In this document: in pieces, positions 17,664-27,600 of the stretch
Position numbering within the stretch: position 1 is the stretch's first letter
How the letters are laid out: the number at the start of each line of letters is the position of its first letter
Origin: Klebsiella pneumoniae
Lineage (GTDB): Bacteria; Pseudomonadota; Gammaproteobacteria; Pseudomonadales; Pseudohongiellaceae
Length of the DNA stretch: 46,338 bases
Assembly: GCA_945902215.1 (NCBI GenBank)
Contig: CAMDML010000019.1
Span: 1-46,338 of the forward strand
Direction of reading: 5' to 3'
The notes under the pieces: model-generated
The model's database searches: none
What the model saw: only the letters and a program-made list of their open reading frames with translations
Told to the model about the DNA's origin: nothing
Made by a program: the position numbers and the translations under genes

Positions 17664-20189
17664 ATGCAGCGTCCGCAATCATACTCACCGTCTTCCCGCA
17701 GGTCCTTGTTTCTCGGCATAGCTGCTGCTCTCGCCGCGCTTGCCAACCATGCAGTTGCCCAACAATTGGAAGAAATCATCGTCACTGCCGAGCGCAGAGA
17801 GTTGCCCTTGCAAGACACGCCGATTTCGATCATGGCCTTCAGTGGCGAAAAACTGGAAGCGAAGGGCATAGACGACATGTTTGACCTCGCCACTTTTGCC
17901 CCGAACCTGGATATCAAGGGTTCGCGCGGCACGGGCAATACCTCGCCGACTTTCCAGATTCGTGGCATTGGTGGTGCAGCTGGCGCTACCGGTGAACGCA
18001 GTGTTGGCTTTTATGTCGACAACGTGTTCATGCCGCGTACTACTGGACCCGTGATGCGTGTGCTGGATGTCGAACGCATCGAGATTCTGCGTGGGCCACA
18101 GGGCACCCTGTTTGGCCGCAACAGTACCGGTGGCGCGATTCGCGTCTTTTCCAAGCAGGCCGGGCCGGAGCGCGATGCCTATGTGCGCGTCACCGGGGGC
18201 AACTTCAATCGCCTCGATGTGTCGGGGATGTTCAATGTGCCACTTAACGACAAACTGTTCCTGCGCATGCAGGCAGCGACATTGGAGCAGGACGGTTTCG
18301 TGCGTCGTGGCCCCCAGGAGTTGGGCAGCAACGATGATCAGATCGGGCGTATCCAATTGGGCTGGCATCCCTCCGATGATCTGACGGTGAATTTCGGGCT
18401 GATGGTTACCGATTCCGAATCAGATGGCAGTCCTACCGACATGACCCAATTCAACATGGCCCCGGTGTGTCCGTTGACTCCCGGTGTTACGACATACTGT
18501 CTGGAAGGCAACTACGCAGACTGGGTGTCGGATTTCCTCCAAAGCGCAGGCCAGCCGCGGTTGAGCAACAACGATCCACGACTGGTTGGCGACGATTACG
18601 CGATGCCATCCTGGTGCTTCCTTGACGGTCCGGATCCGGATTGGGATGACCAGTGTAAACAGTGGAACAAAGCTGAATACACGCAGTTCGACATGAATAT
18701 CAACTGGCAGATCAACGACCGTTTGACCATGCAGGCCACCACCGGCATTTCTGATTTCAGCAGCAGTGGTGTCAGTGACTGGCAATTGATGGGGATGGAA
18801 TTCCGTCCCAACGGGGTCGAATCTGAAACCTTCTATCAGGAAGTGCAGTTCAACTTCGCTTTGTTCGATGACCGGGTGGATTTTGTCACCGGCGCGAACT
18901 ATTTCAGCGAAGAGTCCGGCTCCCCGCGTGAAGCCTTGTATGGAGTTATCGGCTCCAGCGTGTTCAACGCAACCACCGGCGGCACCGCCTTCGGCAATCT
19001 CTGGGGTTGTGCAGGCGCAGGCACCACGCAGCCTTTATGCAGTGCTGCTCCACGTCGTCTACGGGTGACAGGCGACGGATCCACCGAGCAGGAGTCCACC
19101 GCAACCGGTCTGTTTGCGAATGCCACGATCCATTTTGGCGAGAAAGTGAACCTGACACTCGGCGCCAGGCAGTCCTGGGACGAAAAGGATTTCAGCAGCA
19201 CCGTGTACTCCTCTGACAACTTTATTGCCCAGGATGGCGTTTCCACGACAGTGGCCGCCAATGACGACTGGAGTGAGATGGATTGGCGGGTGACGTTGGA
19301 TTACCACATCAACGACGACATGATGCTGTACCTGACATCATCGAAGGCCTTCCGTTCAGGCACTTTCACCGTGCCGGCAGCAGTGGCACCGGCAGGAACC
19401 CGAACTTACCATCTGCGCCCGCAGCCAGGCGCTGTACCTCCTGAAAGCCTGGAGAACGAGGAAATTGGGTTGCGCACGGAGTGGTTTGATGGCCGCCTGC
19501 GCATCAACGCCACGTATTACCAGATGGATTTCACCGATCGTCAGGGCGCATCGGCTGTAGTGGATGCGACGGCACCAACCGGATTTGCCATCCAGCTGGT
19601 GAATCAGGGCGATGTGGAGTTGTGGGGCACTGAGATTGAAGCAATGTTTGCCGTCACTGATAACTTCAGCATTGAAGCTGCAACCGGCAGGGCCGATTAT
19701 GAAATGGCCAACGTGTGCATCAATAACGGCCCCTTCTTGTTCCCACCGCCGATGGATGACAGCTACACGCTCAGTGGTACGTATGATTTCGAGGCAAATA
19801 ACGGCAATTATGTGCTGACGGTCAGCAACGCCCACACCGGGCCGATGCAGACTCATCCTGGTGGTTTTACGGCCGCTGAATTGGCGCAGTATGGATGCAG
19901 TGCGTTTTCTGCAACTTTCATCGATTCCCGGTACGAGGTGCCAAGTTACGATCTGGTCAACGCAACGCTCCGCTATGTTCCTGAAAACGGCCAGTGGACC
20001 GCCACGCTGTACGGCAACAACCTGAGCGATGAAGTCTACGCAAACAACGCACAGTCGTTCGGGCGTGGCTACTGGACGCAGGGTGGTCCCGCCGGAGGTG
20101 CTGGTCTCAGCGCGCCAGCAAGGAGTGCGGTAGCTGATTTTCGTGGACGACCGCGCGAGTATGGAGTGACGTTCCAGTACAACTTCTGA
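17664..20189 (+). CDS. TonB-dependent outer-membrane receptor
   Basis: This 841-residue receptor has a signal peptide (residues 1-32, ending in AVA), a TonB box-like EEIIVTAERR and a plug domain (PNLDIKGSRGTGNT; IRGIGG; VERIEILRGPQGTLFGRNST). A 22-strand-type barrel follows, ending in an aromatic residue (FQYNF). ATG 17664 has AGGAG upstream. Extracellular loops contain paired cysteines (for example WGCAG...PLC), as in many receptors. Such proteins import siderophores, glycans, vitamins or aromatic compounds using proton-motive force. It diverges from the GMC operon, so the ligand may be the GMC substrate or its precursor; this is inference. Confidence 0.93.
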   Translation: MQRPQSYSPSSRRSLFLGIAAALAALANHAVAQQLEEIIVTAERRELPLQDTPISIMAFSGEKLEAKGIDDMFDLATFAPNLDIKGSRGTGNTSPTFQIRGIGGAAGATGERSVGFYVDNVFMPRTTGPVMRVLDVERIEILRGPQGTLFGRNSTGGAIRVFSKQAGPERDAYVRVTGGNFNRLDVSGMFNVPLNDKLFLRMQAATLEQDGFVRRGPQELGSNDDQIGRIQLGWHPSDDLTVNFGLMVTDSESDGSPTDMTQFNMAPVCPLTPGVTTYCLEGNYADWVSDFLQSAGQPRLSNNDPRLVGDDYAMPSWCFLDGPDPDWDDQCKQWNKAEYTQFDMNINWQINDRLTMQATTGISDFSSSGVSDWQLMGMEFRPNGVESETFYQEVQFNFALFDDRVDFVTGANYFSEESGSPREALYGVIGSSVFNATTGGTAFGNLWGCAGAGTTQPLCSAAPRRLRVTGDGSTEQESTATGLFANATIHFGEKVNLTLGARQSWDEKDFSSTVYSSDNFIAQDGVSTTVAANDDWSEMDWRVTLDYHINDDMMLYLTSSKAFRSGTFTVPAAVAPAGTRTYHLRPQPGAVPPESLENEEIGLRTEWFDGRLRINATYYQMDFTDRQGASAVVDATAPTGFAIQLVNQGDVELWGTEIEAMFAVTDNFSIEAATGRADYEMANVCINNGPFLFPPPMDDSYTLSGTYDFEANNGNYVLTVSNAHTGPMQTHPGGFTAAELAQYGCSAFSATFIDSRYEVPSYDLVNATLRYVPENGQWTATLYGNNLSDEVYANNAQSFGRGYWTQGGPAGGAGLSAPARSAVADFRGRPREYGVTFQYNF

Positions 20190-20236
20190 CAAGGCGTGCG
20201 AGCGACAGGAACGTCGTGCGACTTGGCATGGATAGT

Positions 20237-20266
20237 AGCTGCCGGACCTTTCCGGGTCTGGCAGCT
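20237..20266. terminator. Stem-loop between convergent receptor and FecR-domain genes
   Basis: AGCTGCCGGACC (20237-20248) pairs with GGTCTGGCAGCT (20255-20266) through 12 base pairs including one G-T, with a six-base loop. It is placed midway between the two convergent stop codons. It has no T-run on either side and is probably a bidirectional terminator. Confidence 0.55.
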
Positions 20267-20640
20267 CCAATTCCTGCGGTCACGAAGTGAGTTGCTGCTG
20301 TCTATTGGCAGGGAAAACAGTCTGCATCCAGAACAGGAGCGCCTGGTCCGAAATTGTCACCTGCCTGCAATACTTCACCTGAGACAAAATCCTGCAAGGT
20401 TCCGATACCGGTAAATTCACTGCTGAAAGAGCCGGAAACCGGACTCCCGTTTTCCAAAGTGCCGCTGATGCTGGTTACCCCAGCTGCCGCGTTCAACAGC
20501 CCCTCTCCAAAGGTGGCGGTACTCCATGATTCTTGCGCGCCCGCTACACTGACTGGGTCTGCAGTAATGGATGAACTCACCATGTTTGTTCCTGCTAATT
20601 CGACGGTTGCACGTATTGCAATGCCTCGAGTTGTAGGGCT

Positions 20641-20829
20641 GTTGCCATTTCCGCCACCCGTCGTCGTGGTGCTGGTTGTGGTATCGGTACTGGTTTTGCC
20701 GGAGTTGCCATTTCCGCCACCCGTCGTCGTGGTGCTGGTTGTGGTATCGGTACTGGTTTTGTCGGAGTTGCCATTTCCGCTACCCGTGGTCTTGGTGCTG
20801 GTTGTGGTATCGGTGCTGGTTTTGCCGGA
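20641..20829 (-). repeat. Three tandem 63-base repeats coding for Gly/Asn/Ser/Thr segments
   Basis: Copies begin at 20641, 20704 and 20767, an exact period of 63 bases (21 codons). The first two are almost identical and the third has several substitutions. The encoded unit alternates TSTDTTTSTTTTGGGNGNSG-type residues. They lie in the distal part of the FecR-domain gene and are typical of slippage-prone surface-protein stalks. Confidence 0.85.
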
Positions 20830-20900
20830 ATTGGAGTTGCCACCGCCGGAATTGGAATTCCCTCCGCCAGCGTTGCTGTTGAGGGAGTTACCATTACCGC

Positions 20901-21164
20901 CACCTGTCGTCGAGCTGGCGGTGGTGGTATCGGTACTGGTGGTGCCGCCACCTGTCGTCGAGCTGGCGGTGGTGGTATCGGTGCTGGTGGTGCCGACAAC
21001 TGTCGTCGAGCTGGCGGTGGTGGCGACAACCGTTGTCGAGCTGGCGGTGGTGGTATCGGTGCTGGTGGCGACAACCATTGTCGAGCTGGCGGTGGTGGTA
21101 TTGGTGCTGGTGGCGACAACCGTTGTCGAGCTGGCAGTGGTGGTATCGGTGCTGGCGTTGACGG
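20901..21164 (-). repeat. Six tandem 30-48-base repeats coding for STDTTTASSTTVV units
   Basis: Unit starts are at 20901, 20949, 20997, 21027, 21072 and 21117, giving lengths of 48, 48, 30, 45, 45 and about 45 bases. All are multiples of three, so the frame is kept. Each contains the core GTCGAGCTGGCGGTGGTGG or a one-base variant. The short 30-base unit looks like a deletion product. Confidence 0.8.
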
Positions 21165-22242
21165 AAGTACTACTGCCGCCCAGATCGTTGGCGGATCTGG
21201 AGAAGAGTACTGGATTTACTTTGGGTTCCAGGCTTACTGGCACAGTAACTGCAACAACCGGGAGATTGTCGGTCAAATTATTGGTAAATCCGGGAGTGGT
21301 ATTTGCTGACGCCGGGTTGGTGGCAACATTTAGTGCAGCAATAATGGTAGCAACCACATCGCTCGCAGAAACGCTGGGTATCCCCTGATCGGAGAAATTC
21401 AGCGGAGGGGGCAAATTGTTGTTGGTGTTGCTATTGGTAGCTACAGTGGGAGTTGCGCCTGCCCCGGCATTATTTACTCCCGGGTTTTCCGTGCCGGCCG
21501 CAGCACGATTCTCTCCCGCAGCTGCAGCGCCCGGCGCAGCGTCGTTACCGGCTTCAACCTGGTTAGCTTCGTTCTCTTCACTCGCCGCTGCAGCGGGAGT
21601 CAATTGGATTTGCGCGAGTGCCGCCGGCGCCTCCAAAAGTCCGCGCGGAGATTCGCCACTGCGGGTTTCGGTGAAGTCATAGTCAGCGCCGATACCGGCG
21701 TCAACGCTGCCCTGGTTGTTGCTGACTGTTGTACCACCTTCAGATACGCCAGTGTATAGCACTCCAGCTACGATAACGCCGCTGTGTGCTGTTCCGCGAA
21801 TCCCGATGCTGGCATACGGAGTGTCTAGCCGATAGCCGTCTTCGTCTGCATCACCGATGGTGCCAGAGATGGTTCTGAAGCCGCCGCGGATCATTGACAT
21901 CGCTACAGAGTCGGGCGTGGCGGAATTGGCATCGAAGGCTTAGGTGTTGAAAGAAAATTCAGTATTGGCTTGCAGTGATATCTGGGCGTCGTCAACCATT
22001 CTGACTTGGGTAAACCCATCGGCACCGACGAGAATTGTGTCGGCCTCAAATACTTCCGAGCGCCTAGTCAGGGCTCGCAAGAGGCCATTGGCATCGCGGG
22101 CTTCAACAAGGCCCTTGGCAGTGAGCACTTTGCCAATGGCATTGGTACCTTTGGCTTGTAAAGGTAAACTCGTGCCAAACAGCAAGACAAGCAGCAAGAG
22201 ATTGTACGAATATGCAACAGCAGAAGCATCGGTTTTATACAT

Positions 22243-22567
22243 AAGCTTGGACCGCTTGGGTATTAGTGATTCCTGTGCTTTATTGGTGTGTTCTGACTGT
22301 AATCTCTTGAGGTGGGGAGAATCATCAGAAAACTAATAAGGACGTAATTTCCCCTTCCGTAATGTAGGCATTATGCATGCAATTGGGCGGATTCTTGTCG
22401 CAATATATATCAAACTATTAACTATTCCGCAAAAAATAAAGATCAAATCTTGGAATCAAGGGGTACATGGGGGAGTTTTTTGCAGAAATTTTCACATATT
22501 TGCTGCTGGAGAAGTGCCTGTGCAGATAGTAAGTCTTGCCGCCCAGCACTTCGCTTTGTAACGGCGG
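22243..22567. other. AT-rich intergenic region upstream of the FecR-domain gene
   Basis: These 325 bases are clearly richer in A and T than their surroundings and hold no credible gene. They should include the promoter of the FecR-domain gene, reading leftward, and the end of the aroG transcript. An inverted repeat GCCGCC (22538-22543) / GGCGGC (22563-22568) just past the aroG stop could help termination, but its loop is long. No convincing promoter pair could be picked by eye. Confidence 0.5.
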
Positions 22568-23635
22568 CTAGCGCTTCGGTAATATGGCTTTCAGTTTCAG
22601 ATGCGCATCACGCAGCGCTTTTTCCGTGGATGCCCAGTCGATGCAGCCGTCGGTGACAGAGATGCCATATTTCAACAGTGTCAGATCTGCAGGAATGTCC
22701 TGGCGGCCAAAGTGGATGTTGCTTTCCAGCATCACGCCTATGATCGACTTGTTGCCGGCCACTATCTGCTCCACCACGTTGGCGAACACCTCGGGTTGCA
22801 GTTCCGGTTTCTTGCTGGAGTTGGCGTGGCTGCAGTCGATCATAATGTTGGTGGTGACGCCGGCCTTTTTACACTGCGCTTCGCAACTAGCAACGCTCTG
22901 TGCATCGAAGTTGGTTACGCCGTTGCCGCCGCGCAACACGATGTGGGCGTAGGCATTGCCGGTGGTGTGAATGACCGACACCTGGCCTTTAGGGTCGATG
23001 CCGAGAAAGCGGTGCGGACTGGAGACTGCTTTCAGTGCATTGATCGCTACTTCAAGCCCACCATCAGTGCCGTTCTTGAAACCAACAGGCGAACTCAGCC
23101 CGCTTGACATTTCCCGATGCGTTTGCGATTCAGTGGTACGCGCGCCAATTGCGGACCAGGTGATGATATCGTGCAGGTACTGCGGGGAAATCGGGTCTAG
23201 TGCTTCGGTTGAAGTCGGCAGACCGAGTGCGCTCAGTTTCAGCAGTAAGCGACGACCGGTATGCAGGCCTTTCTCGATCTTGAAGCTGTCGTTCATTTCC
23301 GGGTCGTTGATCAAACCCTTCCAGCCCACCGACGTGCGTGGCTTCTCAAAGTAAACGCGCATCACCAGCACCATCGTTTCCTGCACTTCATCGGCGAGTT
23401 GCTTCAGCCGCGTGGCGTAGTCGAGCGCGGCATCGATGTCGTGGATCGAGCAGGGGCCGATCACGAGGAAGATGCGGTGATCCTTGCGGTCAAGAATATC
23501 GCGGATGATCTGCCGGTTTCTGCGCACATGTTCCAGCGTGTTGCCATATAGCGGCAGCCGTTCCTTCAGCGCTTCGGGCGTGATCAGCGCCTGATAGGCG
23601 GAAATGTTGACATTTTCGGTGCTGCTGTCCGTCAT
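22568..23635 (-). CDS. aroG: 3-deoxy-7-phosphoheptulonate (DAHP) synthase, class I
   Basis: This enzyme joins phosphoenolpyruvate and erythrose 4-phosphate in the first step of the shikimate pathway. The 355-residue protein is of the AroF/G/H type: LVIGPCSIHD, MRVYFEKPRTSVGWKGLIND, IGARTTESQTHRE, SSPVGFKNGTDG and IMIDCSHANSSK. Which aromatic amino acid inhibits it cannot be told by eye, so the symbol is a family label. ATG 23635 is preferred over a TTG nine bases earlier. Only five bases separate it from the upstream isomerase gene, suggesting coupled translation. Confidence 0.93.
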   Translation of the reverse strand: MTDSSTENVNISAYQALITPEALKERLPLYGNTLEHVRRNRQIIRDILDRKDHRIFLVIGPCSIHDIDAALDYATRLKQLADEVQETMVLVMRVYFEKPRTSVGWKGLINDPEMNDSFKIEKGLHTGRRLLLKLSALGLPTSTEALDPISPQYLHDIITWSAIGARTTESQTHREMSSGLSSPVGFKNGTDGGLEVAINALKAVSSPHRFLGIDPKGQVSVIHTTGNAYAHIVLRGGNGVTNFDAQSVASCEAQCKKAGVTTNIMIDCSHANSSKKPELQPEVFANVVEQIVAGNKSIIGVMLESNIHFGRQDIPADLTLLKYGISVTDGCIDWASTEKALRDAHLKLKAILPKR

Positions 23636-23640
23636 GGCGC

Positions 23641-24534
23641 TCAAACCACCAGAATCTCGAAACAGGTGGCCAGGCTAACCAGCGGATTGCGCCCCGGGGA
23701 GGGACGCCATTCATGGGCAACATATCCTTCATAGCCCATGTCGGCGATCTGCTGTGCAATGAAGCGGTAATTCAGTTCCTGGGTGCCATCGATTTCCGTG
23801 CGGCTTGGCACGCCGGCAACATGGATGTGACAGCAGAGGTCGAGGTTGTCGCGCAAGGTGCGCACAACATCGCCGTTCATGATCTGCACATGGTAAATGT
23901 CATACACCACCTTGATGCGCGATGAGCCGGTGGCTTTGCACACCTCGAAGCCCCAGTACACATCATCGAACACTTGGTCGGTGCGTTGGTCAGCCACGAC
24001 TTTCGAGTTGGTGATTTCCATGCAGACATTGATACCTTTCTCTTCGGCATAGGGGGCCACACGCGTGAGAATTTCAATGGCATTCGCCGCGCCTTCTTCG
24101 CGCGACATGCCACGGCGTTCGCCGGGCAGTGCTATCAGGTTGGGACAACCGGCGGCTACGCACGCGTCGATACCGGCAATGGTGGCGGCTTCAATCTGGT
24201 CATGAATTTCGCGGCGAATCAGGCCTTCCTGAAAATTGGTACCGGTACCGCCCATGATGGTCGGTACCAGTCCGTAGTCGACCATGACCGGCAATTGCGC
24301 GGGTTGGGGCAGGTCCATGCCATAGAAGCCAAGCAGAGACAGGATTTCGCAGCGCTCCTCAATGCTGAAGGGACTGTTCTGGCCCCACACGGAACCCATC
24401 ACGCTTTGTTTCAGGCGGCCCTGCCTGATTGGTGGTGCGGCTACAGCTTCTTCTGCCGCTTTGACAAGGGGTGCTAAAAAGGGCGAGGCGGCGGCGGCGG
24501 CCAATAATTTGCGGCGTGAGAGAACGTTGCTCAT
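23641..24534 (-). CDS. Tat-exported sugar isomerase/epimerase-like TIM barrel
   Basis: This 297-residue protein has a twin-arginine-type leader (LSRRKLLAAAAASPFLAPL), then a xylose-isomerase-like TIM barrel related to hydroxypyruvate isomerase. Probable metal ligands lie in CMEITNS (Glu), VVYDIYHVQ (Asp), CHIHVAGVPSR (His) and AHEWRPS (Glu), spaced as in the family. The substrate is unknown; a keto-sugar or hydroxy-acid in the periplasm is likely. AGGA lies six bases before ATG 24534. It sits between the AddA-like gene and aroG, an unusual place for an exported carbohydrate enzyme. Confidence 0.85.
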   Translation of the reverse strand: MSNVLSRRKLLAAAAASPFLAPLVKAAEEAVAAPPIRQGRLKQSVMGSVWGQNSPFSIEERCEILSLLGFYGMDLPQPAQLPVMVDYGLVPTIMGGTGTNFQEGLIRREIHDQIEAATIAGIDACVAAGCPNLIALPGERRGMSREEGAANAIEILTRVAPYAEEKGINVCMEITNSKVVADQRTDQVFDDVYWGFEVCKATGSSRIKVVYDIYHVQIMNGDVVRTLRDNLDLCCHIHVAGVPSRTEIDGTQELNYRFIAQQIADMGYEGYVAHEWRPSPGRNPLVSLATCFEILVV

Positions 24535-24611
24535 AAGGAATCCTGCTCTGGTAAAGGTGACGACTACCCATCGTAGTGGGGGCTGAGCATAATCATCCCC
24601 CGCACCAAAGT

Positions 24612-27600
24612 CTATGTTTCGAGGATGTGCAGGGCCGGCAATGCAGTGAACAGCAGGGCCAATTTCAGGGGCTGTTTCTGCGGTTGAAACAGTGCGGCAT
24701 AGTCGAGTAGCTGCTGACGATAGCGTGTGCTCTGTTCCTGCAGGAATGCGGCCAGGCTCTGCTCTTTGGCCGGTGCTGCTGACTTGTAATCGATGATCCA
24801 GCGCGCACCGTCAGAGTCGATGAACGTGCGGTCGATGACATGGTCACGCCGGTAGCCCTTGGTGTAGGCAACCAGTGCCAGTTCACAAGCATCGTCCTGC
24901 AGTGTAGATCTGAGTGCAGAGTCATCAGGGGTTGAAGGCTCCCTGTCGCTGAACAACCAGCTCAGTTCAGCGCTTTCGACACAGGAGCGTAACTGTTTGC
25001 GCACCGAGGCCAGCGCAGCTGCCAGTGCAGCGGGTTCCTGGCACAAAGGAGCCAGTGTCCTGCACCACAGTGGTGGGTCATTTTTATTTTGCAGCCATGC
25101 GTGGCCACGCTCAACGCAATATTTTAAACCAAGATGCACAAGGTCGCCGATGTTGCGGGCCAGCAACTGCTGATGGAGAGGGTCGTCTTCAATTACTGCG
25201 GCGCGCGGTGGCCACAGTACTTGCGTAACCGGGTTCTGCCAGTGCGTGGGCAAGCGCCGCAACGCTTGGGTTTCCAGGCGCGAATACGCAGGCTGTTCTG
25301 CAGCAGGGGCGCCTGGGAGGAGCGGCTCAAGAAGTAACTGTAATGCCTCAGGCTGTGCTGCCAGTGCTGGCAAAATCTTTTGCAGCAAAGAGGAAGACGG
25401 TGCTTTGAGTCCATCCTTGCCTGTTTTCACATAACCAAACAACCAGGCTGCGCGCGCGGCACGGGTGACGGCAATATAAAGAAGGCGCGTGGCTTCGAGT
25501 GCGTCGCGTTGTTCGTGTTCGAAGCGCAGGTAGTCATACAAGGGATCATTCGGCTGGCCTTTTTCCGGCAGCAGTCCCAGCAAGGGCCGGCTGTTGTTTG
25601 CACTGTCCAGATGCTCATGCCACTGCAACAATTCCTTGTCGTTGGCGCGGGGTAGGCGGTCGAGGCCCGGTATCAGCACCACATCGAATTCCAGGCCTTT
25701 CGCATTATGGATTGTCATCAATTGCAGTTTAACCGTGGCGTCAACTGCACTGCCGTAAGTGCGGTCGAGGGCTTCCGCCAGCGCATGGATATCAAGGATG
25801 TCGCCCTGCCGGGCATGCTGCTCTGCCAACGCGAAGAATGTGGCCACGTTCGGCAGCAGGGCGGTGTTTTGCAAACAGGCGGGGCCGCCTAGTGCAATCC
25901 ATAATGCTTCGAGTACCTGCCGCAGTGGTTGGAGTTGACGCCGCATGCGGGCTTCCTGCAGCACCGGGACACACCGTTGCAGGCGTATGCAGCCGTCGGT
26001 ACTGAGCGCGGTGACTGCTGCATGTTGCTGCAGGGTGGTCCAGAGGCTTTGCTTATGATCGTTACTGTGCGCGGCGAGCGTGTGTACGTCATTCAGCGCC
26101 AAACCGATAAAGGGTGTGCGCAACATGGCCAGCCAAGCGGTACTGTCGGCAATGGAGAGCAGGGCGCGCAACAGCGTGAACAAGTCAGAGATGTCTGGAT
26201 AGGACAGCAGACGATCGATCTTGCTGGCATTCCAGCGTAGCCCCTGCGCGCGCAGTGCCGGTACCAGTTCGCGCAAATGGCCACGGCTGCGGACCAGCAC
26301 AGCTATGGTTTGCAAGGGGTCCTGCTGCTGCAGGCGTTGGCACAGTTGTGCGATCGCAGCGGCTTCCAATTGCTGCCGTATGCCGCTACTAGTCGTCGTG
26401 CCCTCTGCATCCACCCACAAATGTGCATGCACTCCGGGTGTCAGGGGTTCCGGGACGCGCGCTGTGCTGGGACTGTAACGCACGCCGCCACGGGCAAGGT
26501 TATCAATGAGGGGGAACGCTTGGTTGAACACGGTGTTTACCCACTGGACCACACTACTGTCACTGCGGAAATTGACCTGCAGATCGAGCGGGTGCAGGTG
26601 CACCGACCCGATGCCTTCATTGCGCGCCTTCAAGAACAGGCTGACCTTCGCATTGCGGAAGGCATAACAGCTCTGCATGCCATCGCCAACGATGAACAGG
26701 GTGCGGCCGTCGCCACCTTCCCAGCCCAGCGTCAGTTTTTCCAGCAGGTGAAACTGCATCGAAGAGGTATCCTGGAATTCATCGACCAGAATGTGGCGGA
26801 TGCGATAGTCGAGACGCAGTGCGAGGTCGGTGGGCTCGTCACTGTCACCGAGCGCACGCAGCGCGGCCAGACTGGTTTCGGTATGGTCGACCACGCCCTT
26901 GCTTTGCATCGCCACGTTGAGCTGCGCCGCCAGCACCGGGAGCAAGGCGCACAGGGCATTGAGCACTTCCCATTGGCTCTCTGAATAATGGGCGTCAGGC
27001 AGGCGTGCCGCCATCTGGAGCACCGGCACACAACCGGCATCAAGCAGTTTGGTGCACAGTTCCCCGAATGCGGTTTTCATCGTCTTGAAAGTTTCCTGCT
27101 GCTCCTTGCCCTTGGCTTCCTTCTGGCCGGGGAAACCGTGCTTCGCCTGCAAGCCTTTGGCGCTGCGCAAGCCATCGAGGTTGGCGAGCAGCAAGAAGCG
27201 GGAGAGGCTGCGCCATGCTGCTACATCCGTTGCTGCGCTGCCGGGCAAGTGCATTGCAGTGCCAAGCAGGTGCAGTTCGTGCCCGGGTTGCTCTTGGAGA
27301 TTGCCTGCAGCAAAAACGGTCAGGGTGAGTAGCTCCTGGTGGAAAGGGGCGAGCAGCGTGGCAGTGTCGCGCAATTGTGTCTCCACCATGTCGCGCAGTG
27401 TTGCTTCCATGACTGCACGGGCGCCGGAGGGTTCATGCTCCAGTTTCTTGAGCAGTGGCAGCCACTGGTCGCGCTGGTGTAATAACGTCTGCAACAGGGT
27501 TTCGGCAGTTTGCAGGTTGTTCTGCAGATGCGGCAGCAGTTGCTGCAGTGAGTCACTGACCGGCCCGGTTGTTTCGAGCATGGCCAGCGTGCTGTGGATC

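Larger units (their letters stand above)
20302..22242 (-). pseudogene. FecR-domain repeat protein interrupted by an in-frame stop
   Basis: Read on the minus strand from ATG 22242, the frame gives a signal peptide (ending in LPLQA) and the first half of a FecR domain (ILVGADGFTQVRMVDDAQIS, then LQANTEFSFNT). A TAA stop follows at 21942-21940. The same frame continues without a shift as AFDANSATPDSVAMSMIRGG, then FRTISGTIG and YASIGIRGT, the second half of the FecR domain. After it come an Ala/Glu-rich linker and long Thr/Ser/Gly repeats. Without the stop the product would be 646 residues. A Tyr codon (TAT/TAC) is expected where TAA stands. The downstream ATG (21900) has no Shine-Dalgarno. Possible explanations are a recent nonsense mutation, a sequencing error or read-through. 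Related proteins are surface or adhesin-like; the role here is unknown. Confidence 0.75.

Noticed and set aside
19356-20270. 304-codon minus-strand frame under the TonB receptor
   Set aside because: It is antisense to the conserved barrel region, with no family motif and no ribosome binding site.
20595-21119. Minus-strand PPAPIPPPPAR-type frame
   Set aside because: It is a shifted reading of the same repeats; periodicity alone explains it.
20641-21164. CRISPR array
   Set aside because: The repeats are contiguous and in frame, with no unique spacers and no cas genes.
20354-21388. Open frame of 344 codons on the plus strand with a Val/Leu/Pro-rich translation
   Set aside because: It is the antisense reading of the Thr/Ser/Gly repeats of the FecR-domain gene; low complexity keeps all frames open and nothing in it resembles a protein family.
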